Shown here one piece after another: positions 1 through 6,174 of a DNA stretch of 6,446 nucleotides (its first letter is position 1; each line of letters opens with the position of its first letter). The notes beneath the pieces were generated by a model, which was not told the origin of the DNA, searched no databases, and worked only from the letters and a program-made list of their open reading frames with translations. Made by a program: the position numbers and the translations under genes. Source of the DNA: Candidatus Thorarchaeota archaeon MP11T_1 (GTDB lineage: Archaea; Asgardarchaeota; Thorarchaeia; Thorarchaeales; Thorarchaeaceae); the NCBI GenBank assembly GCA_002825515.1, contig PJET01000094.1, positions 1-6,446 on the forward strand. The letters are read 5' to 3'.

Positions 1-172
1 CTGGAAATCCAATCTCTTTTGATTTGGCAACAGCCTCATCTGCTGTACTTGCAGTTGCATAGGCTGGAATTGGGATACCATACGCTTTCATTATGTCCTT
101 GGCCTCATGCTCTAGGACAAAGGTTCTACCCTCTTCTTGGGCGATCTTGAAGATTTTCTTGGCTTCTTTCAT
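1..172 (-). CDS. acdB: Acetate--CoA ligase (ADP-forming) beta subunit, N-terminal fragment
   Basis: This is the first 57 codons of a gene that runs off the left edge. The visible protein begins MKEAKKIFKIAQEEGRTF and continues with an EHEAKDIMKAYGIPIP stretch. That pattern (leave the acyl-CoA 'E-x-E-A-K-x-(I/L)-(L/M)-K-x-Y-G-I-P' signature) is typical of the N-terminus of the ATP-grasp beta subunit of ADP-forming acyl-CoA synthetase. The family's beta subunit carries the nucleotide site and a second phosphohistidine, both beyond the visible part. The ATG at 172 is the only possible start, because an in-frame TGA lies seven codons upstream with no start codon between. The Shine-Dalgarno match is weak (GAGAGG about 12 bases upstream). 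The gene lies 48 bases after the alpha-subunit stop on the same strand, so the two are probably cotranscribed and translated as separate chains rather than as the alpha-beta fusion seen in some archaea. Confidence 0.87.
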   Translation of the reverse strand, partial: MKEAKKIFKIAQEEGRTFVLEHEAKDIMKAYGIPIPAYATASTADEAVAKSKEIGFP

Positions 173-220
173 CTCTGATTCAGGCCTCTCTCACTTGTTC
201 CAGATTGTCCATCCTTTTTA

Positions 221-1651
221 TCATTTGTCAGATATTGCTGTCTTGTTGAATTTTTTGCCATACTTGATTTCACCATATTGTGCAAGTGCTCGTACTGCAA
301 GAGCTGCCTTCTCTCCTGTAGCATAAGTTGGCACACCCATTAGTGCCATAATTTCACCCGCTTTAGTAGTGAACCCTCCACCCATAGAAACAACCACGAA
401 AGGAAGTCCAGATGAACGCTGGTGATTTGCTATTACGTTGGTCACATCCATTTCGAGACTGGGCGTCTGTAATAGCATACCAACCACGAAAATATCATAT
501 TCCCCGCTAGCAATTGCCTCCTCAAACACAGCATCATACCTGCTGGAGTTCGCATCGCCAACAACGTCGATAGGATTGCCAATTGCGCAGTATGCTGGTA
601 ATCGGTCATTGAATCTCTTCTCAAGCTCAGGAGAAGGGCTAGGTATGTTAAGTCCTAGAGCCTCAAGAGCATCTGTCGTCATCACTCCGAGACCCCCTCC
701 GTTTGTGACCATAAGGACTCTGTCCCCCTTTGCTGGAGGTTGCATGGCTAATGCTTTGGCCATGTCAAACATCTGTTCAAAGTTGTCTGATCTGATAATT
801 CCCGCTTGTCTATAAGCTGCATCAGCGATATTATCCGACCCTGCCAATGATCCCGTATGTGACATAGATGCTGCTCTGGCTCTTTGTCCTTTTCCTGACT
901 TTACTACTAGAACTGGTTTGTTTGGAGTTACAGTTCTTGCTGTATCAAAGAAGGAGCGTCCCTTTGCTTCATCATAGCCCTCCGTGTAATAACAGATGAC
1001 TTGTGTTGTTGAATCCTCTCCTAGATAACAGAGAAGATCATCATCATCAACATCGCTTTTATTACCTAGACTGACGAGCTTGCTAATACCAAGACCTAGT
1101 TCCGCAGTCCAGTCAGATATCGCGGCAGCAAATGCTCCTGACTGAGAAACAAGCGAGATATTTGCTACATTACTGGGTTTTGGGCGTCCGCATCTATACT
1201 CGGGCAAGAAGAATGTGTCAATATGACTGAGCGTGTCTATGATGCCCACACAATTGGGACCGATAATCCGAATCTTGTTCTTCTTTGCAATAGAAACAAT
1301 CTGATCCTCGATTTCAGCTCCCCTTGGTCCTGTTTCCGAGAACCCTCCAGATATCACGATGACCGCCTTTGAACCTTTAGCCGCAATATCTTCAAACACT
1401 CTTGGTGTGATTCTGGCAGGTACAGCGACAACTACCAAATCAACTGGACCATCAATCTCTTGAAGAGTTGGAAAACATGGAATTCCTAAAACCTGTGTAT
1501 ATTTTGGATTGACACCATAGACATCTCCAGTGTATTGAGGTTTTATGAAATTCTGAATTATTGCTTGACCCACACTGTTCTGACTTGCAGAGGCGCCATA
1601 TATTGCAACACTCTTGGCTTCAAAGAATAGATTGATGGATTCGGTATTCAC
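221..1651 (-). CDS. acdA: Acetate--CoA ligase (ADP-forming) alpha subunit
   Basis: Alpha subunit of ADP-forming acyl-CoA synthetase, a cytosolic enzyme that converts acetyl-CoA (or another acyl-CoA), ADP and phosphate to the acid, CoA and ATP. From the GTG at 1651 it has 476 residues, close to the roughly 460 of known archaeal alpha chains. An N-terminal CoA-binding Rossmann fold (KSVAIYGAS near residues 13-21) is followed by succinyl-CoA-ligase-like domains with GPNCVG (131-136), SQSGA (169-173) and GNKSDVDDDD. The motif SHTGSLAGSD contains His265, matching the family's phosphorylated histidine. NGGGLGVM (317-324) and NPIDVVGD follow. The frame stays open upstream to a TTG at 1756, but the extra residues do not resemble the family and would leave only 30 bases before the divergent gene. 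A GTG at 1669, with AGG seven bases upstream, is the main alternative start. The acyl substrate cannot be read from the sequence. Confidence 0.93.
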   Translation of the reverse strand: MNTESINLFFEAKSVAIYGASASQNSVGQAIIQNFIKPQYTGDVYGVNPKYTQVLGIPCFPTLQEIDGPVDLVVVAVPARITPRVFEDIAAKGSKAVIVISGGFSETGPRGAEIEDQIVSIAKKNKIRIIGPNCVGIIDTLSHIDTFFLPEYRCGRPKPSNVANISLVSQSGAFAAAISDWTAELGLGISKLVSLGNKSDVDDDDLLCYLGEDSTTQVICYYTEGYDEAKGRSFFDTARTVTPNKPVLVVKSGKGQRARAASMSHTGSLAGSDNIADAAYRQAGIIRSDNFEQMFDMAKALAMQPPAKGDRVLMVTNGGGLGVMTTDALEALGLNIPSPSPELEKRFNDRLPAYCAIGNPIDVVGDANSSRYDAVFEEAIASGEYDIFVVGMLLQTPSLEMDVTNVIANHQRSSGLPFVVVSMGGGFTTKAGEIMALMGVPTYATGEKAALAVRALAQYGEIKYGKKFNKTAISDK

Positions 1652-1775
1652 AGTGGACAATATTCTCACATCCAGACCTAAGGTGGAATGGACTGTCTGA
1701 AAACCAATTAGTACTTGTTTGTTCCCATCTGGTCTAGATGATAACGCTAAAAGCAAGAGTTACTTGAGTTCACAA

Positions 1776-1779
1776 GAGG
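1776..1779 (+). promoter_or_regulatory. Ribosome binding site of the radical SAM gene
   Basis: GAGG lies seven bases before the GTG at 1787 and supports that codon as the start. The divergent gap 1652-1786 must hold the promoters of both this gene and the ligase operon. I see only weak AT-rich candidates there (CTAAAAG near 1747 for the plus strand) and no convincing TATA box. Confidence 0.6.
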
Positions 1780-1786
1780 CACAGAA

Positions 1787-2794
1787 GTGAGCTTTGATTT
1801 CTTCACGGATGGGATTTCTATCCTGCAGGCATCATCCAACGATCTAGAGGTTTGGATGAGCGAAGCCTTGAATTCACGTCGGATTACCTTTGGAAACGAA
1901 CTCCTCTGCTATAGTCCGACTGCATATCCATACAGAATCAGAGACCATGAACAAGTCAGTTCAGTAAATTTTGTGTCCCTCAGTGTGACAGGCACTGCAT
2001 GTTCGTTGAAATGCGAGCACTGTGAAGGACACCTTCTGAAGGGAATGGAATCTACAATCACACCAGAAACCCTCTTCGAGCGCTGTAAACAAATCAAGAG
2101 TCTTGGAGGAGAGGGCGTACTGATTAGTGGTGGGTCTGACTCAGAGGGATATGTCCCCCTCGAACGATTTGGAGATGCCATTGGTCGAGTAAAGTCTGAA
2201 CTAAACCTCGAAGTTGTCGTACATACTGGTCTTGTTAGTGAACAGACTGCACAGTTTCTGGCTGAAGCACAGATTGATGCCGCAATGCTTGATGTCATTG
2301 GGGATGAGCGAGTTGCGCGTGAAGTGTATCATATCAAGGATGGACCAAAGAAAATGCGTCACACTCTTGATATATTAGAATCACTCAATGTTCCGACTGT
2401 TCCTCATGTTCTTGTGGGATTAGACTATGGCAAACTCGGGGGTGAGCTTGAAGCCTTGGAGATTATCTCACAGGGTTCACCAGCCGCTGTGGTCATTATA
2501 GCACTGAGCCCATTACGTAAGACTGCAATGGAGGGTGTGGTTCCACCCATGCCTGAAGACCTTGCTCGCATTATAACTATTGCAAGGGTCGGAATGAGGG
2601 AAACCCCTCTACTTCTAGGATGTGCACGCCCAATGGGTCAACACAAGATTGACACAGACATGTTTGCAATTAAGAGTGGCGCGAATGGAATCGCACTCAT
2701 CAGTCAAGAAGGGGTCGATTTTGCAAGATCTGTGAATCTAAAGCCGGTCTTTCTGGATGTCTGTTGTAGTTTAGCCTACAAAACTATGATGTGA
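1787..2794 (+). CDS. Radical SAM protein, biotin-synthase-like archaeal family (COG1856-like)
   Basis: A 335-residue radical SAM enzyme. GTACSLKCEHCEGHLLKGM carries the CxxxCxxC motif (Cys72, Cys76, Cys79) that binds the 4Fe-4S cluster cleaving S-adenosylmethionine. ISGGSDSEG (113-121) sits where the SAM-binding glycine motif belongs, and the rest alternates helices and strands as expected for a TIM-type barrel. Further cysteines lie in LGCARPMG (Cys279) and in an adjacent pair near the C-terminus (Cys326-Cys327), which could bind an auxiliary cluster. The CxxxCxxC-x-G-x-LL-x-GM pattern resembles the archaeal 'biotin synthase homolog' group. In Thermococcus kodakarensis, two biotin-synthase-like radical SAM proteins together form a lipoyl synthase (LipS1/LipS2). 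This gene could be one half of such a pair, but that is inference and no partner is in the window. It diverges from the ligase operon and its last 11 bases overlap the convergent membrane-protein gene. Confidence 0.88.
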   Translation: MSFDFFTDGISILQASSNDLEVWMSEALNSRRITFGNELLCYSPTAYPYRIRDHEQVSSVNFVSLSVTGTACSLKCEHCEGHLLKGMESTITPETLFERCKQIKSLGGEGVLISGGSDSEGYVPLERFGDAIGRVKSELNLEVVVHTGLVSEQTAQFLAEAQIDAAMLDVIGDERVAREVYHIKDGPKKMRHTLDILESLNVPTVPHVLVGLDYGKLGGELEALEIISQGSPAAVVIIALSPLRKTAMEGVVPPMPEDLARIITIARVGMRETPLLLGCARPMGQHKIDTDMFAIKSGANGIALISQEGVDFARSVNLKPVFLDVCCSLAYKTMM

Positions 2795-3362
2795 CCTCAG
2801 TCCTGACAATCCATCCTGAAAATTCATACCCAAAATCGAAGACCCATAGTCCGAGAGCAGTTACTAGAAACATTGGCCAAGGAATTGCCAGGAATAATGC
2901 TACTAGTTTGAGTGTGAACCTATACTTGAACAACCAATATGCTCGCGGAGATCGTTTCTGGTCTGCCCAATCATTCCCTTTCTCATCTAGAACTGCTGCT
3001 AGGAATAGAATAATGAGAATTGTAAGCCAATCGAGCCAATTAGTTGGGAGAGGAACACCTCCCAATATCACAATGGTCACAAAAATCAGAATGAATCCTA
3101 TAATGAACTGAGGTCTGTTCACCTTGCCTGAAGCCGTGACAGCAATCAAAATACTAGTTAAGAGAACCAAGTCCCATTCTGAGAGAGTCATTAGAAATCC
3201 AAATAGGACTCCTGAAAGTGCGAAAGGATACCATGCCAGATGGGGTCTGCTCAGCTCATCCAGCAGCTCATCTCCTAATTTCAGAGTGAATCCCGCAGAC
3301 AAGTAAGCTAGGAAGTATATAATCCACTCAAGCATCTCTATTGTCCATCCACACACTGCCAT
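2784..3362 (-). CDS. Polytopic membrane protein with conserved-looking acidic motifs, function unknown
   Basis: A 192-residue integral membrane protein whose function I do not recognise. Hydrophobic segments lie near residues 11-28, 45-60, 64-77, 86-102, 109-124 and 151-175, suggesting five or six helices with short loops. Three acidic patches sit at helix ends: LKLGDELLDE (27-36), LDEKGND (125-131) and FDFGYE (175-180). Paired acidic motifs at membrane borders occur in metal-dependent lipid enzymes such as UbiA-type prenyltransferases, but the spacing does not match that family and this is only an analogy. I have an impression that similar short archaeal membrane proteins with this motif order exist, but cannot name a family. 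The ATG at 3362 has GAGGAG 16 bases upstream, rather far. An ATG at 3335 (residue 10) has GGA eight bases upstream and starts just before the first helix. The 3' end overlaps the convergent radical SAM gene. Confidence 0.82.
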   Translation of the reverse strand: MAVCGWTIEMLEWIIYFLAYLSAGFTLKLGDELLDELSRPHLAWYPFALSGVLFGFLMTLSEWDLVLLTSILIAVTASGKVNRPQFIIGFILIFVTIVILGGVPLPTNWLDWLTILIILFLAAVLDEKGNDWADQKRSPRAYWLFKYRFTLKLVALFLAIPWPMFLVTALGLWVFDFGYEFSGWIVRTEVTS

Positions 3363-3491
3363 TGAGATTAAGAAGTGGCTCCTCAGTCTAACTATGACTC
3401 TTCGCTGGACATTTCTGTCCTCAGATAGCCAATTTGCATCATCGGAGCCTTGTAGACATCCACAGATGCCTTGATAAAACTTGGCGATTGT

Positions 3492-3776
3492 CTACATCAG
3501 AACTACTGGCGTTCCGATTGCTTGACCCGGAAGATTAGTGCGGAACTTTGCACGAACTGCCCCACTGTTCCCGTGAGCCCCAAGAATCTTCCCTAAGAAT
3601 TCTCTCTCCTCTGGTGAGGTCCATTTCACCTTTCGGCTGATAAGGGCTGAAGCCTCCGCACGAGTCTTAATATCATCAAAAATCAAAATCACCTGATTTG
3701 TGTGCTGTAGGTGTTTACCCCTACGATAGCTTGTGACTACACCTTTTCGGCCCTTTAGAATGTCACTCTTTGACAT
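3492..3776 (-). CDS. rpl35ae: 50S ribosomal protein eL33 (L35Ae)
   Basis: A 94-residue large-subunit ribosomal protein of the archaeal/eukaryotic eL33 (L35Ae) family, absent from bacteria. The C-terminal signature is clear: AHGNSG at 67-72, then VRAKFRTNLPGQAIG at 74-88, very close to the human RPL35A pattern of AHGNSG-x-VRAKFR-x-NLP-x-x-AIG. The N-terminal part, with KGVVTSYRRGKHLQHTNQ, corresponds to the beta-barrel strand region that contacts rRNA. Like other archaeal members it is shorter than the roughly 110-residue human protein, mainly at the C-terminus. The ATG at 3776 is supported by an AGGAGG sequence eight bases upstream, the strongest Shine-Dalgarno in the window. A TATA-like box at 3824-3829 suggests its own promoter inside the 79-base gap after the upstream membrane-protein gene. 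Confidence 0.97.
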   Translation of the reverse strand: MSKSDILKGRKGVVTSYRRGKHLQHTNQVILIFDDIKTRAEASALISRKVKWTSPEEREFLGKILGAHGNSGAVRAKFRTNLPGQAIGTPVVLM

Positions 3777-3784
3777 GCGGAGTT

Positions 3785-3797
3785 CCTCCTATAGGAG
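3785..3797 (-). promoter_or_regulatory. Shine-Dalgarno sequence of eL33 within a 12-base palindrome
   Basis: Read on the minus strand, AGGAGG (3790-3785) precedes the eL33 ATG by eight bases. It overlaps the perfect palindrome CTCCTATAGGAG (3786-3797), so in the mRNA the upstream CUCC can pair with GGAG across a UAUA loop. A second CTCC immediately after the Shine-Dalgarno could pair with it as an alternative. The sequence match is direct; a role in translation control is inference. Confidence 0.6.
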
Positions 3798-3823
3798 TTC
3801 TCGTGAACGCCCCAAGGAATCGG

Positions 3824-3829
3824 ATATAA
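3824..3829 (-). promoter_or_regulatory. TATA-like box for eL33
   Basis: The minus strand reads CTTATATCC here. An archaeal TATA box at this place would start transcription about 25 bases downstream, near 3800, giving a leader of about 25 bases that still includes the Shine-Dalgarno sequence. The BRE element is not obvious. Confidence 0.45.
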
Positions 3830-3855
3830 GACTTACTGAATAGACTACTAACTTC

Positions 3856-4491
3856 TCAGGATTCAATTCCTGGGCCCTTGTCAGGGGTTGACATTGTATC
3901 ATCCTTCTTTGTATATCGTCTTGAACGATCAACTTCTCTACCTTTCTCAAGTAGTACATCTCGAACTGTATACCCTATCGGATTCTGTATTTGCGCGACT
4001 CTGTATAGTGCAAACCATAATCTCCCATCACCCATTGAACCTTGAATATAGAGGTTGTTAACCATATCTCTAGCTCTTTCAAATCTATCAGTAGAATGTC
4101 CAATTGACATTAGGATTCCTTTCTCTCGATCATTGATCTCTTTAACACGCCATGCCATCTGCATTGAGCTAATGAATGACAGAATCATAACGAACACAAC
4201 AAAGAGAATTGAATCCATGAATAATGCCAAGTCAGCTATGATAACTGAAACGGCTACTAGTGATCCAACTAGGATAATTTCGAACAATATCCCCTCAAAT
4301 ACAGAGTTTGCATAATGAGTAACACGCCATTGATAGTATCTCGAAATAGCTGAAGTTGGCTCTCTGAAACGCATAATGTCGTACAAATATCTGTCTCTAG
4401 CTCGTCTTCCTATGAATAGCCAGATGAATTGTAGTAAGATAGCTTGCAGGAATATTACAAATGTGAGCATGCTATTGGGAGACAGCTGCAT
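3856..4491 (-). CDS. Three-helix membrane protein with charged cytosolic tail, function unknown
   Basis: I do not recognise this protein. From the ATG at 4491 it has 211 residues. A first hydrophobic helix at about 8-28 is followed by the basic stretch RRARDR, a loop with a YYQWRVTHYANS segment, two further helices (about 64-90 and 93-114) and a hydrophilic tail of nearly 100 residues rich in Arg, Lys, Asp and Glu. By the positive-inside rule the first loop and the tail face the cytosol and the short N-terminus faces outside. The frame remains open upstream to a GTG at 4599 (36 more residues) that lacks a Shine-Dalgarno sequence. I prefer 4491 because a TTTAAA box lies 27 bases upstream, an AGGG sits 11 bases upstream, and the first helix then follows at once. 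The start remains uncertain. The gene diverges from deoxyhypusine synthase. Confidence 0.7.
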   Translation of the reverse strand: MQLSPNSMLTFVIFLQAILLQFIWLFIGRRARDRYLYDIMRFREPTSAISRYYQWRVTHYANSVFEGILFEIILVGSLVAVSVIIADLALFMDSILFVVFVMILSFISSMQMAWRVKEINDREKGILMSIGHSTDRFERARDMVNNLYIQGSMGDGRLWFALYRVAQIQNPIGYTVRDVLLEKGREVDRSRRYTKKDDTMSTPDKGPGIES

Positions 4492-4515
4492 AAAACATTC
4501 GACCCTGAGTATGCG

Positions 4516-4521
4516 TTTAAA
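4516..4521 (-). promoter_or_regulatory. TATA-like box for the membrane protein gene ending at 3856
   Basis: TTTAAA at the centre of the palindrome CGTTTAAACG (4514-4523). Its midpoint is about 27 bases before the ATG at 4491, the spacing expected for a leaderless or nearly leaderless archaeal transcript. If translation really began at the GTG at 4599, this box would lie inside the coding region and be coincidental. Confidence 0.35.
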
Positions 4522-4670
4522 CGTATTGAACAGCGCTCTAACGATTACTTTCGGTTTACCCTCCACTCGGAAAATGTGCTCAGAATCAGATACACTCACT
4601 AGGAAAATCTGAACCTCTTTCAGACTCCCGTTAATCTTGGATCTATTGTGGATTTGAGCGGGTCTTGGTC

Positions 4671-5684
4671 ATGCTCTCCCGGAATCGACCTGGACCCGCC
4701 TCCTCTCTTTTTGTCAACAGAATGACTTATCATCAGTCACAAAATTGTTCGCTGTTGGTGACTTTCTTGGACAAAGTCAATCATATAGACCCGGAAAAGA
4801 CAGTAAGCATCTCTGATTTCCTTGATGCGATGTCTGATGTAAATGTGCTTGGTGCAGGTAGACTCGGTAGAGCCATGAACATCACAAAACGAATCTTCGA
4901 AGATTCAGATTGCTACACATTCCTCTCCATATCTGGACCTATGGTTCCAGGAGGTCTCCGAACTATCGTGAGCCATTTGGTTGAGAAAGGACTTGTGGAT
5001 GCAATAATCACAAGTGGAGCAAACATTGTTCATGATCTCATTGAGGCCTATGGAGGTGGTCATTACCGAGTGCCTCCTTCAAAGAATGACTATGAACTTC
5101 GAGAGGCTGGAATGGGTCGAATAGCTGACATATTTGTTCAAGAAAAGGACTTTGAACTCTTTGAGAAGAGTATCTACACATTCCTAGATTCCCTATCAGA
5201 GGAAAAACTCACAACCCTCGCGCCAAGTGAATTTCTTGCTGAATTGGGCCACACGATTGATGATACAACCTCTATTGTGAAACAGGCATCCAAACAAGGA
5301 GTTCCTATCTTTTCACCCGGCCTCATGGACTCGATGCTTGGGTTCCATCTCTATACCTATAGTACAACCAAGAATCTGGCTCTCGACTTTGTGAAGGACC
5401 TTCGTATCTTGGGAGATATTGTTACCAAACAGAAGAAGACTGGAGCAATCATGCTTGGAGGAGGTCTCACTAAACACTTCACAATGGGCTCTACAATCCT
5501 CCGGGGAGGTCTTGATATGGCTGTACAGATCACACTTGATCGACCAGAGGGAGGTAGTCTGGGCGGAGCTCCACTTGTTGAAGGCATTTCGTGGCAAAAG
5601 ATGCAGACTGAGGCTAACTTTGAAACCGTCATTGGAGATGCTACGATTATCTTTCCGTTACTCATTATCGGGTCTTTGTCTTGA
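4671..5684 (+). CDS. dys: Deoxyhypusine synthase
   Basis: Transfers the aminobutyl group of spermidine to one lysine of translation factor aIF5A in an NAD-dependent reaction in the cytosol, the first step towards hypusine. From the ATG at 4671 it has 337 residues, normal for archaeal members. TSGANIVHDLIEA (114-126) forms part of the NAD site, and GGGLTKHF brings His269. LDRPEGGSLGGAP precedes EGISWQK, which holds Glu304, Trp308 and Lys310. His269 and Lys310 are 41 residues apart, as are His288 and the catalytic Lys329 of human DHS, and the Glu-Trp-Lys spacing also matches, so the active site looks complete. The Gly before the catalytic lysine in the usual SWGK is Gln here. The enzyme ends with the family's GDATIIFPLL. 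A TTG at 4665 is also open; later in-frame starts (ATG 4722, GTG 4758) are possible because the first 30 residues look poorly conserved. Confidence 0.94.
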   Translation: MLSRNRPGPASSLFVNRMTYHQSQNCSLLVTFLDKVNHIDPEKTVSISDFLDAMSDVNVLGAGRLGRAMNITKRIFEDSDCYTFLSISGPMVPGGLRTIVSHLVEKGLVDAIITSGANIVHDLIEAYGGGHYRVPPSKNDYELREAGMGRIADIFVQEKDFELFEKSIYTFLDSLSEEKLTTLAPSEFLAELGHTIDDTTSIVKQASKQGVPIFSPGLMDSMLGFHLYTYSTTKNLALDFVKDLRILGDIVTKQKKTGAIMLGGGLTKHFTMGSTILRGGLDMAVQITLDRPEGGSLGGAPLVEGISWQKMQTEANFETVIGDATIIFPLLIIGSLS

Positions 5685-5724
5685 AGATCTGGCGTGTCAT
5701 TAACAGGAATTTAATTCACAATAG

Positions 5725-5731
5725 TTAAATA
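5725..5731 (+). promoter_or_regulatory. TATA-like box for the VOC-family gene
   Basis: TTAAATA in the 77-base gap after deoxyhypusine synthase. A start of transcription about 25 bases downstream falls near 5753-5756, so the mRNA would be leaderless from the GTG at 5753 or have a leader of only a few bases before the ATG at 5762. No Shine-Dalgarno sequence precedes either codon, which fits a leaderless transcript. Confidence 0.5.
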
Positions 5732-5761
5732 CAACTTGGTCTATAACGAAATGTGGTTTCT

Positions 5762-6166
5762 ATGAGCGACAAGAAATGGCCAATGCCTTACAGAAAGGGA
5801 TCGGTGTACTTCCAATACCAAGTGATAAATTTTGAACGAGCCAAGAAGTTCTATTCTGAGATTATGGGTTTTGAGATCACATGGGATGGTGGAACAGAAA
5901 TCGGATGGGCTGAGTTTGCGCTTCCTGCAGAAGGTGCTAAATTAGGTATCAACCTGATACGAGAGGGTGAACATCGCCAGGGTTCTGGAACACTCACAAT
6001 AGATGTTGAAGACCTTGACGTATGCAAGTCATATTTTGAGAGCAAGGGAATCGATGCATCTGAAATAACTGATATTCCTGACATGGTTTCATACTTCAAT
6101 GTAAAGGACACTGAGGGTAATCCAATACAGGTTGTAGCAGAACCCCGCGTCAAAAGCGAGAAGTGA
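5762..6166 (+). CDS. VOC (glyoxalase/bleomycin-resistance/dioxygenase) superfamily protein
   Basis: A 134-residue protein with the two beta-alpha-beta-beta-beta modules of the vicinal oxygen chelate fold. The first module holds VYFQYQVINFERAKKFYSEIMGF (residues 15-37) and WAEFALP. The second holds GTLTIDVEDLDVCKSYFESKG and ends with DTEGNPIQVVAEP. Enzymes of this fold usually bind a metal through one His or Glu from each of four strands. Here the glutamate of WAEF is present, but the other strands offer Gln, Thr or Leu, and Gln at the matching places as far as I can align them, so a classical metal site is doubtful. Function cannot be assigned; many such small VOC proteins are uncharacterised. 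The ATG at 5762 gives the family-like N-terminus, with an in-frame GTG at 5753 as alternative. It is probably transcribed alone, and converges on the small membrane-protein gene with 8 bases between the stops. Confidence 0.87.
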   Translation: MSDKKWPMPYRKGSVYFQYQVINFERAKKFYSEIMGFEITWDGGTEIGWAEFALPAEGAKLGINLIREGEHRQGSGTLTIDVEDLDVCKSYFESKGIDASEITDIPDMVSYFNVKDTEGNPIQVVAEPRVKSEK

Positions 6167-6174
6167 ACCCAAAA

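Noticed and set aside
93..326. Open frame on the plus strand across the ligase subunit junction
   Set aside because: It lies antisense to two convincing ligase coding regions and its protein has no recognisable features.
438..815. 125-codon open frame on the plus strand
   Set aside because: It mirrors the conserved C-terminal half of the ligase alpha subunit; the serine- and proline-rich product is typical of an antisense shadow.
1652..1756. N-terminal extension of the ligase alpha subunit to a TTG at 1756
   Set aside because: The 35 extra residues do not resemble the family's N-terminus, TTG is a weak start, and it would leave only 30 bases for two divergent promoters.
1909..2298. 129-codon open frame on the minus strand
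   Set aside because: It is antisense to the radical SAM motif region and looks compositionally like a shadow.
2791..3306. Two open frames on the plus strand (2791-3111 and 3124-3306)
   Set aside because: Both are antisense to the membrane-protein gene; their products are polar and low in hydrophobic residues, while the minus-strand reading gives coherent helices.
4514..4523. Palindrome CGTTTAAACG as an operator site
   Set aside because: It is more simply read as a TATA-like box; a single short palindrome gives no evidence of a bound regulator.
5313..5703. Overlapping open frames on both strands inside deoxyhypusine synthase
   Set aside because: The conserved NAD-site and catalytic-lysine motifs in the main frame account for this stretch.
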